A stretch of 64,000 nucleotides of DNA from Geomonas azotofigens (GCF_018919395.1 NZ_JAHLME010000006.1:62001-126000), one strand, 5' to 3'; counted from the first letter of the stretch, positions 1 through 8,802 are shown. Notes: a model not told the origin generated them from the letters alone. Numbers and translations: made by a program.

Positions 1-545
1 ATCTGCTCCAGCAGGTCCCAGGAATCGATGGCCCGCATCACCTTGCCGGCGGCGTTGGCGAAAAACGGGAAGCGCCGCCCGACCAGCTCGCCCCGCTCCT
101 GCCGCAAGGGATCCACCATGTCCAGCAGCAGCACCTCGTCACCGTTTGGGACCGCCATGTAGATCGCCTCGTTGTGCCGGCGGGCCAAGGCCTCCAGGAC
201 CGGCCGGGCATCCTTCAGGATGGTCACCTTGAGCTCGTCGTCGTGCTCCGACAACACCGACCGGAGCACCGGCCCGAGGACCCTGCTGTTGCGGGCGTTT
301 TGCAAAAGGCTCCGGGCCAGCTTCCTGGCGCGGCTCTCGTCATACTTCCCGCTCTGGATCGCGCACTGCACCAGCCCCTTGTCCTCCAAAAGCGCCAGCA
401 GGAGCCGCGCCCGGTAGGGAGTGATCCCCGCCTGGCGCGCCAGCGCCGACAGGGAACATCCCTTGCCCCGGGCCGCCACTATCTCGAGGAGTTCGACCGC
501 CTTTTGCAACTCGTCACTGGAAAGCTCACCTTTCTCCCGTTCCAT
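1..545 (-). CDS. IclR-family transcriptional regulator (C-terminus off window)
   Basis: Read on the minus strand from the ATG at 545; the frame stays open to the window edge, so about 181 residues are visible. Residues 12-55 form a winged helix-turn-helix (SALARQAGITPYRARLLLALLEDKGLV) and the part after about residue 90 looks like the start of the IclR effector domain (VLEALARRHNEAIYMAV, then VGRRFPFFANAAGKVMRAI, the region that leads into the ligand pocket). IclR proteins usually control catabolic operons in response to a small organic acid or aromatic compound. The gene follows the CoA-transferase on the same strand after a 22-bp gap, so both may be one transcript and the regulator may control acetate or acyl-CoA use (inference). 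The ligand cannot be told. Confidence 0.8.
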   Translation of the reverse strand, partial: MEREKGELSSDELQKAVELLEIVAARGKGCSLSALARQAGITPYRARLLLALLEDKGLVQCAIQSGKYDESRARKLARSLLQNARNSRVLGPVLRSVLSEHDDELKVTILKDARPVLEALARRHNEAIYMAVPNGDEVLLLDMVDPLRQERGELVGRRFPFFANAAGKVMRAIDSWDLLEQ

Positions 546-567
546 CCGTCCGCCCTCTCTGGCCCAG

Positions 568-2127
568 CTAGTTCCAGTTGTCGATCTTCATGGTCCCTTT
601 TTCCGCGAGGTGCTGCTGCATCTTGAACACCTTGAAGAGCAGGTGCGGCTCGTGGCCGACGTTCAGCTCGCAGCACTCGCGCCTGGCCCGCTCGTAGTAC
701 TCCTGCATCAGCGGCTTGTAGTCGGGATGGACGCACTTGCTGATGATGGTCCTCGCGCGCTCCTGGGGCGAGAGCCCGCGCAGGTCGGCAAGCCCCTGCT
801 CGGTGACCAGGACGTCCAGGTCGTGCTCGGTGTGGTCCACGTGCGGCGCCATGGGAACCACGCAGGTGATGCCGGTGGGATCGGTCTTCGAGGGGCGCGT
901 GGACGGGGTGTGCATGATGGAGAGGTAGGCGTTGCGGAGAAAATCCCCGGAGCCGCCGATGCCGTTGATCATCCGGGTACCTCCCACCAGGGTGGAGTTG
1001 GCGTGTCCGTAGATGTCGAACTCGACCGGCGTGTTCATGGCGATCACCCCCAGGCGACGGATCGGCTCCGGGTTGTTGCTGATCTGCATGGGGCGCAGCA
1101 CCACCTTCTGGACGTAAAAGTCCCAGTTGTCGTAGAGCCGCTTGAAGCCGTTTTCGGAGAGGGAAAGCGAGGTGGAGGAGGCGAAATCGAGCTTTCCCGA
1201 GTCGAAGAAGTCCAGCATGGTGTCCTGGATCACCTCGGTCCACACCTTGACGTTGGAGAACGGCCCCTTGACCATGCCGCCGACCACCGCGTTGGCTATG
1301 TTGCCGACGCCCGACTGCAGCGGCAGGAGGTTCTTCGGCAGCCGGCCGGCCTTCACCTCGAACTGGAAGAAGTCGAGTATGTGCGCGGCGATCTGTTCCG
1401 AGGTCTCGTCGGGAGCGGACAGGGCGCGCCCGCGGTCCGGCAGGCGCGACTCCACGATGGCGAGGATCTTGTCGGGGTCGCAGGGGACGTAGGGGGAGCC
1501 GATCCGGTCGTCGACCCGGCTGATCAGGTAGGGCTTCTTGTAGGGAGGGCGCTCGGTCATCACAATGTCGTGGAGCCCCTCGAAGGAGGGAATCGCGGTG
1601 TTGATCTCGATGATGAGCTTGTCGGAGTGCTGGATCACCTCGGTGGCGCAGCCGATGGAGCCTCCCAAAATGATGCCGCCGTCCTCGGTGATGCCGCTCG
1701 CCTCGATGAGCCCCAGGTCGAAACCGCCTCCCCTCTCCTTGGTGTAAAACCCGTAGGCCAGGTCCTGCGCGTAGACGGAGAGGTGCTTGTCCCCCATGCG
1801 TACCGTGCCGTTGTTCACCTGTTTCTGCACCACCTTGCCGGTCTGGTAGGGCCAGCGTTTGTCGGTCATCAACAGCGAAGCCCAGCGGTCCTCGATCTCC
1901 GCGCCGATGGAAGCGCCGATGAAGAGGTTGAAGCGCATCTTTCCCTGGAGGTTGTGCTTCTCCACGTAGTCGGCCAGGGCTGCCGGCACCACCTTGGGAT
2001 AGCCGACCGGGGTGAAGCCGGACCAGCCCAGGTCCATGCCGTTACGGAAAAAGGGGATGGTATCCTCGGCGTTCATGATTCTCGAATGCAGGCTCGTCTT
2101 CCTGATCCTTTTGTGCAGCTCGCTCAT
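568..2127 (-). CDS. Acetyl-CoA hydrolase/transferase family protein, probable succinyl-CoA:acetate CoA-transferase
   Basis: A 519-residue protein of the Ach1/AarC/Cat1 family, full length. These enzymes move CoA between succinyl-CoA and acetate; in Geobacteraceae this step both activates acetate and replaces succinyl-CoA synthetase in the TCA cycle (family knowledge). The motif TEVIQD at about residues 297-302 supplies the catalytic glutamate (Glu298) that forms the glutamyl-CoA thioester, and the preceding QSGVGNIANAV segment (271-281) is the usual glycine-rich CoA-binding stretch. The start at 2127 has a clear GGAGG eight bases upstream. It is cytosolic, with no signal peptide. Which acyl partners it prefers cannot be read from sequence, so acetyl-CoA hydrolase activity is the alternative. 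Confidence 0.93.
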   Translation of the reverse strand: MSELHKRIRKTSLHSRIMNAEDTIPFFRNGMDLGWSGFTPVGYPKVVPAALADYVEKHNLQGKMRFNLFIGASIGAEIEDRWASLLMTDKRWPYQTGKVVQKQVNNGTVRMGDKHLSVYAQDLAYGFYTKERGGGFDLGLIEASGITEDGGIILGGSIGCATEVIQHSDKLIIEINTAIPSFEGLHDIVMTERPPYKKPYLISRVDDRIGSPYVPCDPDKILAIVESRLPDRGRALSAPDETSEQIAAHILDFFQFEVKAGRLPKNLLPLQSGVGNIANAVVGGMVKGPFSNVKVWTEVIQDTMLDFFDSGKLDFASSTSLSLSENGFKRLYDNWDFYVQKVVLRPMQISNNPEPIRRLGVIAMNTPVEFDIYGHANSTLVGGTRMINGIGGSGDFLRNAYLSIMHTPSTRPSKTDPTGITCVVPMAPHVDHTEHDLDVLVTEQGLADLRGLSPQERARTIISKCVHPDYKPLMQEYYERARRECCELNVGHEPHLLFKVFKMQQHLAEKGTMKIDNWN

Positions 2128-2471
2128 TTAAACCTCCGTTAGTTAATTAAGCTTATGCAGACCAAGCCATAGAGGGACAACCAGCGCTACAAACCGGAAT
2201 AAAAGGTATTTTTACGGGACCAGATGAAACAGAACACAGGTTTGGCACATCGTCAATAACGCCATGAACAGCCGGAAGTCATCCCACCACCCGGGGTAGC
2301 GTCATGCCGGTTCCCCCAAAAAACCGGTCCTGCAAACCATGAGCGCATTTGACGCCAAGGGGAAATATGCACCGGTGTTCCTTTTGCCGCCAGGGCGATC
2401 CCGCAAGAAACCGACCGTTTTACAGGGTATTTGACTGCGCCATCCAAATCGCGGTAAAAAAATATCAGTCG

Positions 2472-2487
2472 TTTACGTTAATGTCAA
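2472..2487. promoter_or_regulatory. Candidate MerR-family operator, upstream copy
   Basis: The 16-bp site TTTACGTTAATGTCAA is an imperfect dyad (6 of 8 symmetric pairs). A second copy at 2609-2624 matches it at 13 of 16 positions. The site lies in the gap between the divergent CoA-transferase and MerR genes. TTKACGTNNACGTMAA-like dyads are what I recall for LiuR-type MerR regulators of acyl-CoA catabolism; that link is from memory and is an inference here. Confidence 0.5.
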
Positions 2488-2572
2488 CCATAAATAAAAC
2501 AGAATTATACTTATTTGTTTTTTTGGCATCCCAGCGTCGGTTCCCGCGCGTTTTCTTTGCACCGACTATTGG

Positions 2573-2601
2573 TTGACAAAAGACGGTGCTTAGCTGAGAA
2601 T
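2573..2601 (+). promoter_or_regulatory. Probable sigma70 promoter of the MerR gene
   Basis: A perfect -35 box TTGACA (2573-2578) is followed after 17 bp by GAGAAT (2596-2601, 4 of 6 to the -10 consensus). Transcription would start near 2608, directly at the downstream candidate operator (2609-2624), which fits autoregulation. The rest of the 2128-2572 gap holds only the upstream operator; no further gene is convincing there. Confidence 0.55.
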
Positions 2602-2608
2602 GGCGCAA

Positions 2609-2624
2609 TTTACGTAAAGGTGAA
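2609..2624. promoter_or_regulatory. Candidate MerR-family operator overlapping the start region of the MerR gene
   Basis: TTTACGTAAAGGTGAA, related to the site at 2472-2487 (13 of 16 bases identical) and containing the perfect 10-bp palindrome TTTACGTAAA. It covers the predicted transcription start and part of the ribosome binding site AAAGGTG, so a bound regulator should block the gene. Confidence 0.5.
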
Positions 2625-2628
2625 ACAA

Positions 2629-3057
2629 ATGAACAACGTGCAGAAGGAAGGCGAGACCATCGTCTCGATCAGCGACTTGGCGAAGGATCTGGGACTCACG
2701 ACGAGGACCCTGCGCTACTGGGAAGAGGTGGGGATCGTGGAATCGGTGGAGCGGCAGGACGGCGCCACCAGGGGGTACACCCCCTACTATGTCAGAAGGA
2801 TAAAGTTCATCATCAAGCTCAAAGAGTTGGGGCTGACGATCAAGGAGATGCAGGATCTCTATGTGGCATACGGAGACGCCAAGCAGACCGAGAAGATGAT
2901 CCCGCGACTGATCGAGATCCTTGACGTGCATGTCGCCAAGGTGGATGAAAAGATGGCACAACTGGCGTCGCTACGACAGGACATCGTGGGGTATCGGCAG
3001 AAGATGATGAAGCAGTTCGCGCTCGCGAACGAACGGGAGCAAAGTACCGAAGTGTAG
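2629..3057 (+). CDS. MerR-family transcriptional regulator
   Basis: A 142-residue regulator. Residues 11-80 form the MerR winged helix (ISDLAKDLGLTTRTLRYWEEVGIV, then TRGYTPYYVRRIKFIIKLKELGLTIKEMQDLY), followed by a C-terminal helix (about 90-130) that would make the antiparallel coiled-coil dimer. There is no cysteine cluster for metal sensing and no effector domain, so it belongs with the short MerR regulators that respond to organic ligands or none. The ATG at 2629 is chosen because AAAGGTG sits 6 bp upstream; earlier in-frame starts would precede the promoter. It diverges from the CoA-transferase and may repress it (inference). Between this gene and the convergent kinase lies a small CCTCTC/GAGAGG inverted repeat (3064-3083). 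Confidence 0.88.
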   Translation: MNNVQKEGETIVSISDLAKDLGLTTRTLRYWEEVGIVESVERQDGATRGYTPYYVRRIKFIIKLKELGLTIKEMQDLYVAYGDAKQTEKMIPRLIEILDVHVAKVDEKMAQLASLRQDIVGYRQKMMKQFALANEREQSTEV

Positions 3058-3128
3058 CAATCCCCTCTCACCTTTGGGAGAGGTACGGGGAGGGATCCAC
3101 TCGGCCCTCTCACCCGCCCTGCCAGGAC

Positions 3129-5699
3129 CTACCTATCCCGCAGCGCTTCCTTCAGTTTCCGGCCCAGCGACTGCAAGTCGAACGGCTTCTGGATGAAATG
3201 CCTCCCCTCATCCACCACGCCGCGCTGGGCCACGAGGTCCCTGGTGTACCCCGACATGAACAGGACCTTCAGCCCCGGTCGAAAAGCCTCGATGGCATCG
3301 ACCATCTCCTTGCCGTTCATCCCCGGCATCACCACGTCGGTCAGAATGACATCTATGCGCGTCTCCCCGTCCCTGCAGATGGCGATCGCCTCGTCGGCGC
3401 CGGAGGCATGGATCACCGTGTAGCCCAGATCCCGCAGGGCGCGCAGCGTCATCTTGCGCACCAGCGCGTCGTCTTCGACCAGCAGCACGGTTCCCGATCC
3501 CACCAGGGAGGCATCGAGTGCCGCGTCCTCCCCGACCGGGGCGGCTCCGGCACACCTTGGGAAGTTGATCTGGAAGATGGTCCCCTGCCCCGGCTCGCTG
3601 TACACGTTGATGAAGCCGTTGTGCTGCCGCACGATGCCATAGACCGTTGCCAGCCCCAACCCCGTCCCCTTCCCCACCTCCTTGGTCGTGAAGAACGGTT
3701 CGAAGATGCGATCGATGGTGTCGCGGTCCATGCCGCAGCCGGTGTCGCTCACCGAAAGCTGCACGTAATCGCCGGGGGAGGCGTCTAGGTGGTACTGGCT
3801 GTAGCTGCTGTCCACCGTGATGTTCGCCGTCGCCACGGTGAGCACCCCGCCGTTTTCCATGGCGTCGCGGGCGTTCACCGCCAGGTTGACCAGGATCTGG
3901 TCCAGTTGCGTCGTGTCGGCGTTGACCGTCCAGAGATCAGGCGCGGGCTGGAAGGACATCTTGATGTCCTCACCGATCAGCCGACCCAGCGTTTTCTGCA
4001 TCTCGGCGAAGTGCTCGTTCAGGTTCACTTCCCGCGGCGCGATCACCTCGTTGCGCGAGAACGCCAGCAACTGGCGGGTGATGTCGCTGGAGCGCTTGGC
4101 GGCGTGGATGATCTGGTCCAGGTCCTGCCACAGCGGGGTCCCTTCCTCGGCCTCGCGCAGGGCGAGCTGCGCGCACCCGAGGATGACGCTCAGCATGTTG
4201 TTGAAGTCGTGCGCCACACCGCCCGCCAGCCGCCCGATCGACTCCATCTTCTGCGACTGGAACAGCTGGGCTTCCAGCAGCTTGCGCTCGGTGATGTCCT
4301 CCTTGACCGCCAGGTAGTGCGTGATGACGCCGTTTCTGTCCCTGATCGGCGCAACGGTGGCGTGCTCCGAGAAAAGCTCGCCGTTCTTCTTCTTGTTCAG
4401 GAACTCCCCTTCCCACACCTTGCCGCTGGCGATGGTCTGCCACAGCGTGCGGGACTCCTCCGGGTCGGACTTGCCCGACTTCAGAAACCTCGGGGTTCTG
4501 CCGGCTACCTCCTCGAGCGTGTACCCCGTCAGCTGCACGAACTTTGGGTTGACGAACTCGATGCACCCGGAGGTGTCAGTGATGACGATGGACACGGGGC
4601 TTTGCTCGACCACCTGGGAGAGCTTGCGCAGGGAATCCTCGTCACGCTTTCGCTCGGTGATGTCCTGCATGATGCCGTCGATGTGGGCGAGCACGCCGTT
4701 GTCGTCGAAGGTGGGGCGCGTGCTCAGGTTGACCCAGATCTTGCTGCCGTCGTTGCGGTAAAATTCCACCTCGAAATTCTTCACGTTTTGCCGCTGGTTC
4801 ATCATCCCGTACAGCTCGTCGCGCCGTTTGGGGTCCACGTAGAGTTGCGGCCCGATGTCCACCACGTTTTCCAGCACCTCTTCCGGTGTCTGGTAGCCGA
4901 GGATGGCGGCGGTGGCGAAGTTGCAGCTCAGAAACTTCCCTTCCGGCGTGGTCTGGAAGATCCCCTCCATGGCGTTTTCAAAGATGCCGCGGTACTTCGC
5001 CTCGGCGAGCCGCTCCTGCTCCAGCGCCTTCTTCATGCCGGCGTAGTGGATCAGGTTCTCGATCGCGGAGGAGAGGAGCCCCACCAGGTTGCCGATGCCG
5101 AACAGGGCCTCCTCGCTGTCGCTGATCCTGCGGTTGAAATCGGCGTTTTCCGCGGAGTTTCCCACCGCTATGAGCACAGCGGGATCGGAAGGATTGCCCA
5201 GCGGACAAAGGAGATACTCGTTCATCAAGAGCTTGGCGCGGTATTGGGAGAGCGTGTGCTGCCGGTAGCCTTCCGTGCAGATACGGTAGTTTTCGCCGTC
5301 AAAGAGCGGGGCCAGGAAGGGGGCCTTCTTCGGAATGCTAAGGGAGGCGACGGCGCTTGCCTCGTCGGGGTCGTAATAGCCGTCCCAGGCGCAGACCGCG
5401 TAGGCGGCGCCGTCGTCGGACTTCTGGAAAATGAGGACACGTTCATAGTTGAGGCTGTTGATGACGTAGCCGGTGGCAAGTTCAAAGATGGCGGACAGGT
5501 CGGCGCAGGTGGAGAGCTTGCGGCTCAGGTCGTAGAGCTCGCTGTACTCCTTGACCTGGGCGTCCAGCTGCTCCTGGTAGTCGTAGAGCCTGCTCTCGGC
5601 CTTGACCAGCCTTTTCACCTGCTCCGACAGGATCTCGTTCTCCCGACGCAGCTTTTCAAGCTCGGCTGCCGGGGCGATGTCTTTTGCTGATTCGCTCAT
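3129..5699 (-). CDS. Cytosolic GAF-PAS-PAS hybrid histidine kinase
   Basis: An 856-residue hybrid sensor kinase without membrane segments. Order: coiled coil (about 10-60), GAF-like domain (about 60-220), PAS (235-355), PAS (360-480), dimerisation and phosphoacceptor domain with His497 in [11 protein letters not shown], HATPase (about 600-715, with DTGCGMD and GKGTGLGLA) and a C-terminal receiver (about 735-850, phospho-Asp in DVILTDVVMPGMNG). It starts 17 bp after the stop of the FIST gene on the same strand, so the two are probably one operon and the FIST protein is a likely input module. No DNA-binding output domain is present; the receiver may act in a phosphorelay or as a brake on the kinase. 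Confidence 0.92.
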   Translation of the reverse strand: MSESAKDIAPAAELEKLRRENEILSEQVKRLVKAESRLYDYQEQLDAQVKEYSELYDLSRKLSTCADLSAIFELATGYVINSLNYERVLIFQKSDDGAAYAVCAWDGYYDPDEASAVASLSIPKKAPFLAPLFDGENYRICTEGYRQHTLSQYRAKLLMNEYLLCPLGNPSDPAVLIAVGNSAENADFNRRISDSEEALFGIGNLVGLLSSAIENLIHYAGMKKALEQERLAEAKYRGIFENAMEGIFQTTPEGKFLSCNFATAAILGYQTPEEVLENVVDIGPQLYVDPKRRDELYGMMNQRQNVKNFEVEFYRNDGSKIWVNLSTRPTFDDNGVLAHIDGIMQDITERKRDEDSLRKLSQVVEQSPVSIVITDTSGCIEFVNPKFVQLTGYTLEEVAGRTPRFLKSGKSDPEESRTLWQTIASGKVWEGEFLNKKKNGELFSEHATVAPIRDRNGVITHYLAVKEDITERKLLEAQLFQSQKMESIGRLAGGVAHDFNNMLSVILGCAQLALREAEEGTPLWQDLDQIIHAAKRSSDITRQLLAFSRNEVIAPREVNLNEHFAEMQKTLGRLIGEDIKMSFQPAPDLWTVNADTTQLDQILVNLAVNARDAMENGGVLTVATANITVDSSYSQYHLDASPGDYVQLSVSDTGCGMDRDTIDRIFEPFFTTKEVGKGTGLGLATVYGIVRQHNGFINVYSEPGQGTIFQINFPRCAGAAPVGEDAALDASLVGSGTVLLVEDDALVRKMTLRALRDLGYTVIHASGADEAIAICRDGETRIDVILTDVVMPGMNGKEMVDAIEAFRPGLKVLFMSGYTRDLVAQRGVVDEGRHFIQKPFDLQSLGRKLKEALRDR

Positions 5700-5716
5700 A
5701 CGCTACATCTTTCGTC

Positions 5717-6907
5717 TTAGTACACGACGGTGACGACCGAGGTGAAATTGTGGAAGCAGTTGTACTTGCTGATCGGCCCGATCTCGCCATAGGTGTAGAA
5801 CCCGAGCCAGGGCACATTCTCCCCCAGATCGCGCTGCAGGGACTTGACCAGCTCCATGCGTTCCTGCTCCTTGAACACCACCCTGCCCCGGCCCATGCAT
5901 TCGAACTGCAGCACGAACTTCGGCGGGTCGCCGCAGAGCTGCTCCTTGATCTGCCGCGGTATCGAGCGCAGGCCGTTCATCATCAGTTCCTTGTCGCGGC
6001 GCACGATCCAGAGCTCCGTCCCCTCCGCCACGTCGGACTGGATGGTGACCGAGCCCTCCCGGTCGTCCTTGTCGGTTATGTAGCGGATGAAATACTCCTC
6101 GTACCCCTGGCGCAGGTGTTCGGGAGTCTTGAAGCCCAGGCAGAGGTTCAGGGTGGCCTTGTTCCACTTGATGGCCCAGTCCTCGTCCAGGTACTCCTTG
6201 AGCAGCTCGAGGGCGGACACCCCGTCGATCTCGTAGATGATGTTCCCCTTGCTGCGGGTGATGGTGCGCTTGGTTCCCACGGGGACGCAGCCGTGATTGA
6301 TCCCCCAGGCGACGCGCCCCTTGCCCGACATGACGACACAGCAGGCCCCGTCACTGAGCACCTCGTCGTCGTGGTACTGGTAGGTCCTGCGCGAGGCCCA
6401 GTTGTCGGCTGCCAGCCCGCCGAAGATCGGCAGCCGCGCCGACGGGGACAACACCGCCTCAAATGCGGAGACAAAAGGATCGAAATCGAAGCCCAGCCCG
6501 TCCGCCAGCAGGAAAAAGGCGCGGCTGTCGGAAGCGATCAGTGGCGCAATCTTCTGGGCCAGACGCGCGCCGGCCAGGTCGCCGCGCTCCCCTATGGCGG
6601 GGATCGAGGCGATCCCGAAGCGCAGCTCGTCGGAGGCGATCACCATGACGCCGACGGCGAAATTGGTTTCGGCGACATCCTGCTGGGCGATGATGCCCTC
6701 CCCCGAGCAACCGCACAGCGGCGCCCCGCCGGTCGTCTCCCGGATCGCGGCGATCAGCCGCTGCTGGTGGTACCCCACCGTGGCGAAAACCATGACGAAG
6801 TCCGGCTTGGCGATTCCCGCCTGTGCCAGGGCGACCCGGGCCGCCTCCTGGCCCGCCTCGACCGGGTTCTTGCGCATGCTAAACCCTATTCCTACCGACG
6901 TTCCCAT
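5717..6907 (-). CDS. FIST domain protein (FIST_N/FIST_C), putative small-ligand sensor
   Basis: A 396-residue protein with the features of a FIST_N domain (about 1-200: GIGFSMRKNPVEAGQEAARVAL, PLCGCSGEGII) and a FIST_C domain (about 225-385: GVSALELLKEYL, GFYTYGEIGP, FHNFTSVV). FIST proteins are predicted intracellular sensors, perhaps of amino acids, and are often linked to signal transduction (family knowledge; function not proven). I place the start at the ATG at 6907 because GGTGGAGG lies just upstream; a GTG four codons earlier would put the Shine-Dalgarno inside the coding region. It directly precedes the hybrid kinase in the same direction, which suggests a sensor-kinase pair. Confidence 0.85.
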   Translation of the reverse strand: MGTSVGIGFSMRKNPVEAGQEAARVALAQAGIAKPDFVMVFATVGYHQQRLIAAIRETTGGAPLCGCSGEGIIAQQDVAETNFAVGVMVIASDELRFGIASIPAIGERGDLAGARLAQKIAPLIASDSRAFFLLADGLGFDFDPFVSAFEAVLSPSARLPIFGGLAADNWASRRTYQYHDDEVLSDGACCVVMSGKGRVAWGINHGCVPVGTKRTITRSKGNIIYEIDGVSALELLKEYLDEDWAIKWNKATLNLCLGFKTPEHLRQGYEEYFIRYITDKDDREGSVTIQSDVAEGTELWIVRRDKELMMNGLRSIPRQIKEQLCGDPPKFVLQFECMGRGRVVFKEQERMELVKSLQRDLGENVPWLGFYTYGEIGPISKYNCFHNFTSVVTVVY

Positions 6908-6946
6908 CAAAACCTCCACCCCTTTGGGGGGATGACCAACAACCTG

Positions 6947-7996
6947 TCAGAACCGGTGCCCCAGCCCCAGGTGCAGCGCCACGTCCGGCGAGGCGCCGAC
7001 GATGACGTCCTCGGAAAGGGCGATATCCAGGGTGGTGCGCGGCGAGAGAGCGACGGTCCCGCCGAAAATGAGCTGCATGGCGCCGGAGGTCAGCTCCGAG
7101 AACCCGCTGTCCCTGAAAATGGCGCTGTGCCCGGAGAGCTGCGCCTTCAAGGCGAAGCTGTCGGCCGGGGACCAGCCAAAGCCCAGGGTGCCGAAGCCCG
7201 CCAGGTTCTTGTGCTGCTCCTTCAGCACCTGCCCGTCCGTCATGGCGAGGCCGCCGGCAGCCGCGAAAACCGCGGCGTGCCCCCATGCGCCGGGAAGGGC
7301 GTAATCGCTGCTGCCGGTGAGCCACAAGGCCAGGTCCGTGCTGCCGCTGCCGGTCAAACGGGAACTGCTTCCGGTGGGGAGTTTGAGGCTGCCGCGCAGC
7401 GCCAGGGCGACCGGGTTGGCCCCGCCGTCGTGGTAGAGCTGCCATGCCCCGTTAAACCTCAGGTCCCCGACCCGCATGCCGTCGCGGTCCATATCCAGGC
7501 GCTGCCGTCCGTCCTTGGCGTACTCGAAGCGGAGCTGCCCCTTCGGTGCATCGGGCCTTTGCCCCTGGGGGAGCCCGAAGAACTCGTGCCAGTCTTCGAT
7601 GAAGCCGTCGAAGATCCCGCCGCTGTAAAAGACCAGGGGGAGATCCATCCCCAACTCCGCCCTTTGTGCGACGCCGTAGCGCAGCGCAAGAGTCATGCGC
7701 TCCCCCTCTCCGTCCAAAAGGAGCGTCTCCCGTGCCGTTTCCCGCTTCAGGTAACTGTTGGCCACATCCACGGCCACCAGCGTCCATGCCTTCCCAGCCG
7801 GCTGCACGATGGCGCTTTCGGCGGCGGGAAGCCCGTAGATCTGAACCAGCGGGCTCTGGTTGAAGGTATGGAAAGGGTTGATCGCCAGCGGCTCCGCGTG
7901 GCACCGTCCACTCCATGAAGCAAGCAGTACAATAAGGAAAAAAAACATTCTCTGCAGCGACGGCACTGGGGTCATGAGGGAACTTTGGCTTGTCAT
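6947..7996 (-). CDS. DUF3187 family outer-membrane protein
   Basis: A 349-residue protein with an N-terminal signal sequence (hydrophobic stretch FFFLIVLLASWSG, cleavage near CHA-EP at about residue 35). The body is rich in alternating hydrophobic strands and ends in LGLGHRF; a terminal phenylalanine is the usual signal for Bam-dependent insertion into the outer membrane. The pattern of the N-terminal part (INPFHTFNQSPLVQIYGLP) matches DUF3187, whose role is unknown. The start at 7996 has GGAG 5-6 bp upstream. It is transcribed in the same direction as the FIST and kinase genes, 39 bp upstream of them, so it may be their first operon gene. Confidence 0.78.
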   Translation of the reverse strand: MTSQSSLMTPVPSLQRMFFFLIVLLASWSGRCHAEPLAINPFHTFNQSPLVQIYGLPAAESAIVQPAGKAWTLVAVDVANSYLKRETARETLLLDGEGERMTLALRYGVAQRAELGMDLPLVFYSGGIFDGFIEDWHEFFGLPQGQRPDAPKGQLRFEYAKDGRQRLDMDRDGMRVGDLRFNGAWQLYHDGGANPVALALRGSLKLPTGSSSRLTGSGSTDLALWLTGSSDYALPGAWGHAAVFAAAGGLAMTDGQVLKEQHKNLAGFGTLGFGWSPADSFALKAQLSGHSAIFRDSGFSELTSGAMQLIFGGTVALSPRTTLDIALSEDVIVGASPDVALHLGLGHRF

Positions 7997-8254
7997 AGCA
8001 CTCCGCTTACAGGTGGTCGTATGGATTCAACAGATGGTACATGAGGTTGCGCTTAATGCAAACACGGCACAGAGTAGCCGGCACTGACGTCTGAGAGGAA
8101 AACCGGTCTTCACGTCAATGTGTCACAGGTCGAGCTTTCCCGTCAACCGCCATTGCGCTCGTTTCGTGCAATCTCCGCCACTTCCCACCACCTCGTGCCG
8201 CCTCAAAAAACGCGCTCACACCCTGCAACCGCGAACTGGGAAAATCAAACCTTC

Positions 8255-8380
8255 ATGGGCGAGGAGGAGTTGCTGCGCGCCCGCGGCGTGCACGTAGAAG
8301 TGCTGCAAAGCGAGCAAGACCTGATGCGCAGGTTCATCGACGCAACGCCGGAGCTTTGGAACGAGGATATCGGGGTGTGA
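8255..8380 (+). pseudogene. C-terminal remnant of a nucleoside/cytidine deaminase-family protein
   Basis: Forty-one codons starting MGEEELLRARGVHVEVL and ending ELWNEDIGV closely resemble the C-terminal tail of zinc-dependent CMP/dCMP and guanine-type deaminases as I know them (GEEELLRARGVEV ... FI ... P.LWNEDIG). The catalytic core with its HAE and PCxxC motifs is absent upstream, where the same frame holds no recognisable deaminase sequence. This is best read as the decayed end of a deleted gene; independent expression is unlikely. Confidence 0.5.
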
Positions 8381-8426
8381 CACCCGGTCATATCCTGCTG
8401 AGCAAATATTTGAGGGGCCTGCCGAT

Positions 8427-8459
8427 AAAAAGGCTGTCCGCTTCCGGACAGCCCCTTTT
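8427..8459. terminator. Bidirectional rho-independent terminator
   Basis: Stem GGCTGTCCG (8432-8440) pairs with CGGACAGCC (8445-8453) across a 4-base loop, with A-runs before and T-runs after, so it can stop transcripts from both sides. It ends the minus-strand YtxH cluster. Confidence 0.85.
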
Positions 8460-8488
8460 CGACCTGGCCGGTGCCAACACGTCCGGCG

Positions 8489-8764
8489 TTAGTGATACTG
8501 TTCCCTTTCCTCAATATTTGAAGATAACTCCGACACTTTTTCTTCCGCGTACTCGCGCCCTCTGCGCAGGTTCCGGTTCAGCTTGTCCTGGGCTTCCGCC
8601 GTCATCCCTTTCATCTTGGCGATGGCGTCCCCGGTCACGTCGGAGACTTTCTCCCTCATCTCGTGGCCGGTTTTCGGGGCGTAGAGCAGGGCAAGCCCGG
8701 CGCCTACCAGTGCCCCCGCCGAAAAGCTGACTACCTCAGCCGTGGTGCTCGCATGTCTTCTCAT
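8489..8764 (-). CDS. YtxH domain small envelope protein
   Basis: A 91-residue protein with one N-terminal membrane segment carrying the YtxH signature (FSAGALVGAGLALLYAPKTGHEMREKV), followed by a charged, probably helical tail. YtxH proteins are small, stress-associated membrane proteins of unknown mechanism. GGAGG precedes the start. It is the last gene of a three-gene set with the DUF3618 and holin-like genes and sits upstream of a strong terminator. A second YtxH protein lies at 57347-57694. Confidence 0.82.
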   Translation of the reverse strand: MRRHASTTAEVVSFSAGALVGAGLALLYAPKTGHEMREKVSDVTGDAIAKMKGMTAEAQDKLNRNLRRGREYAEEKVSELSSNIEEREQYH

Positions 8765-8802
8765 GGTGTTCCTCCTTCGCTAACTTTCGTTACACTGCCC
8801 GG

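Noticed and set aside
421-2142. Long plus-strand open frame (573 codons) opposite the CoA-transferase
   Set aside because: Opposite-strand shadow of a conserved gene in GC-rich DNA; the translation is low-complexity (Val/Gly/Ala/His/Arg) with no family match and no ribosome site.
3789-5690. Plus-strand open frame of 633 codons opposite the GAF-PAS kinase
   Set aside because: Shadow of the kinase gene; no recognisable domain.
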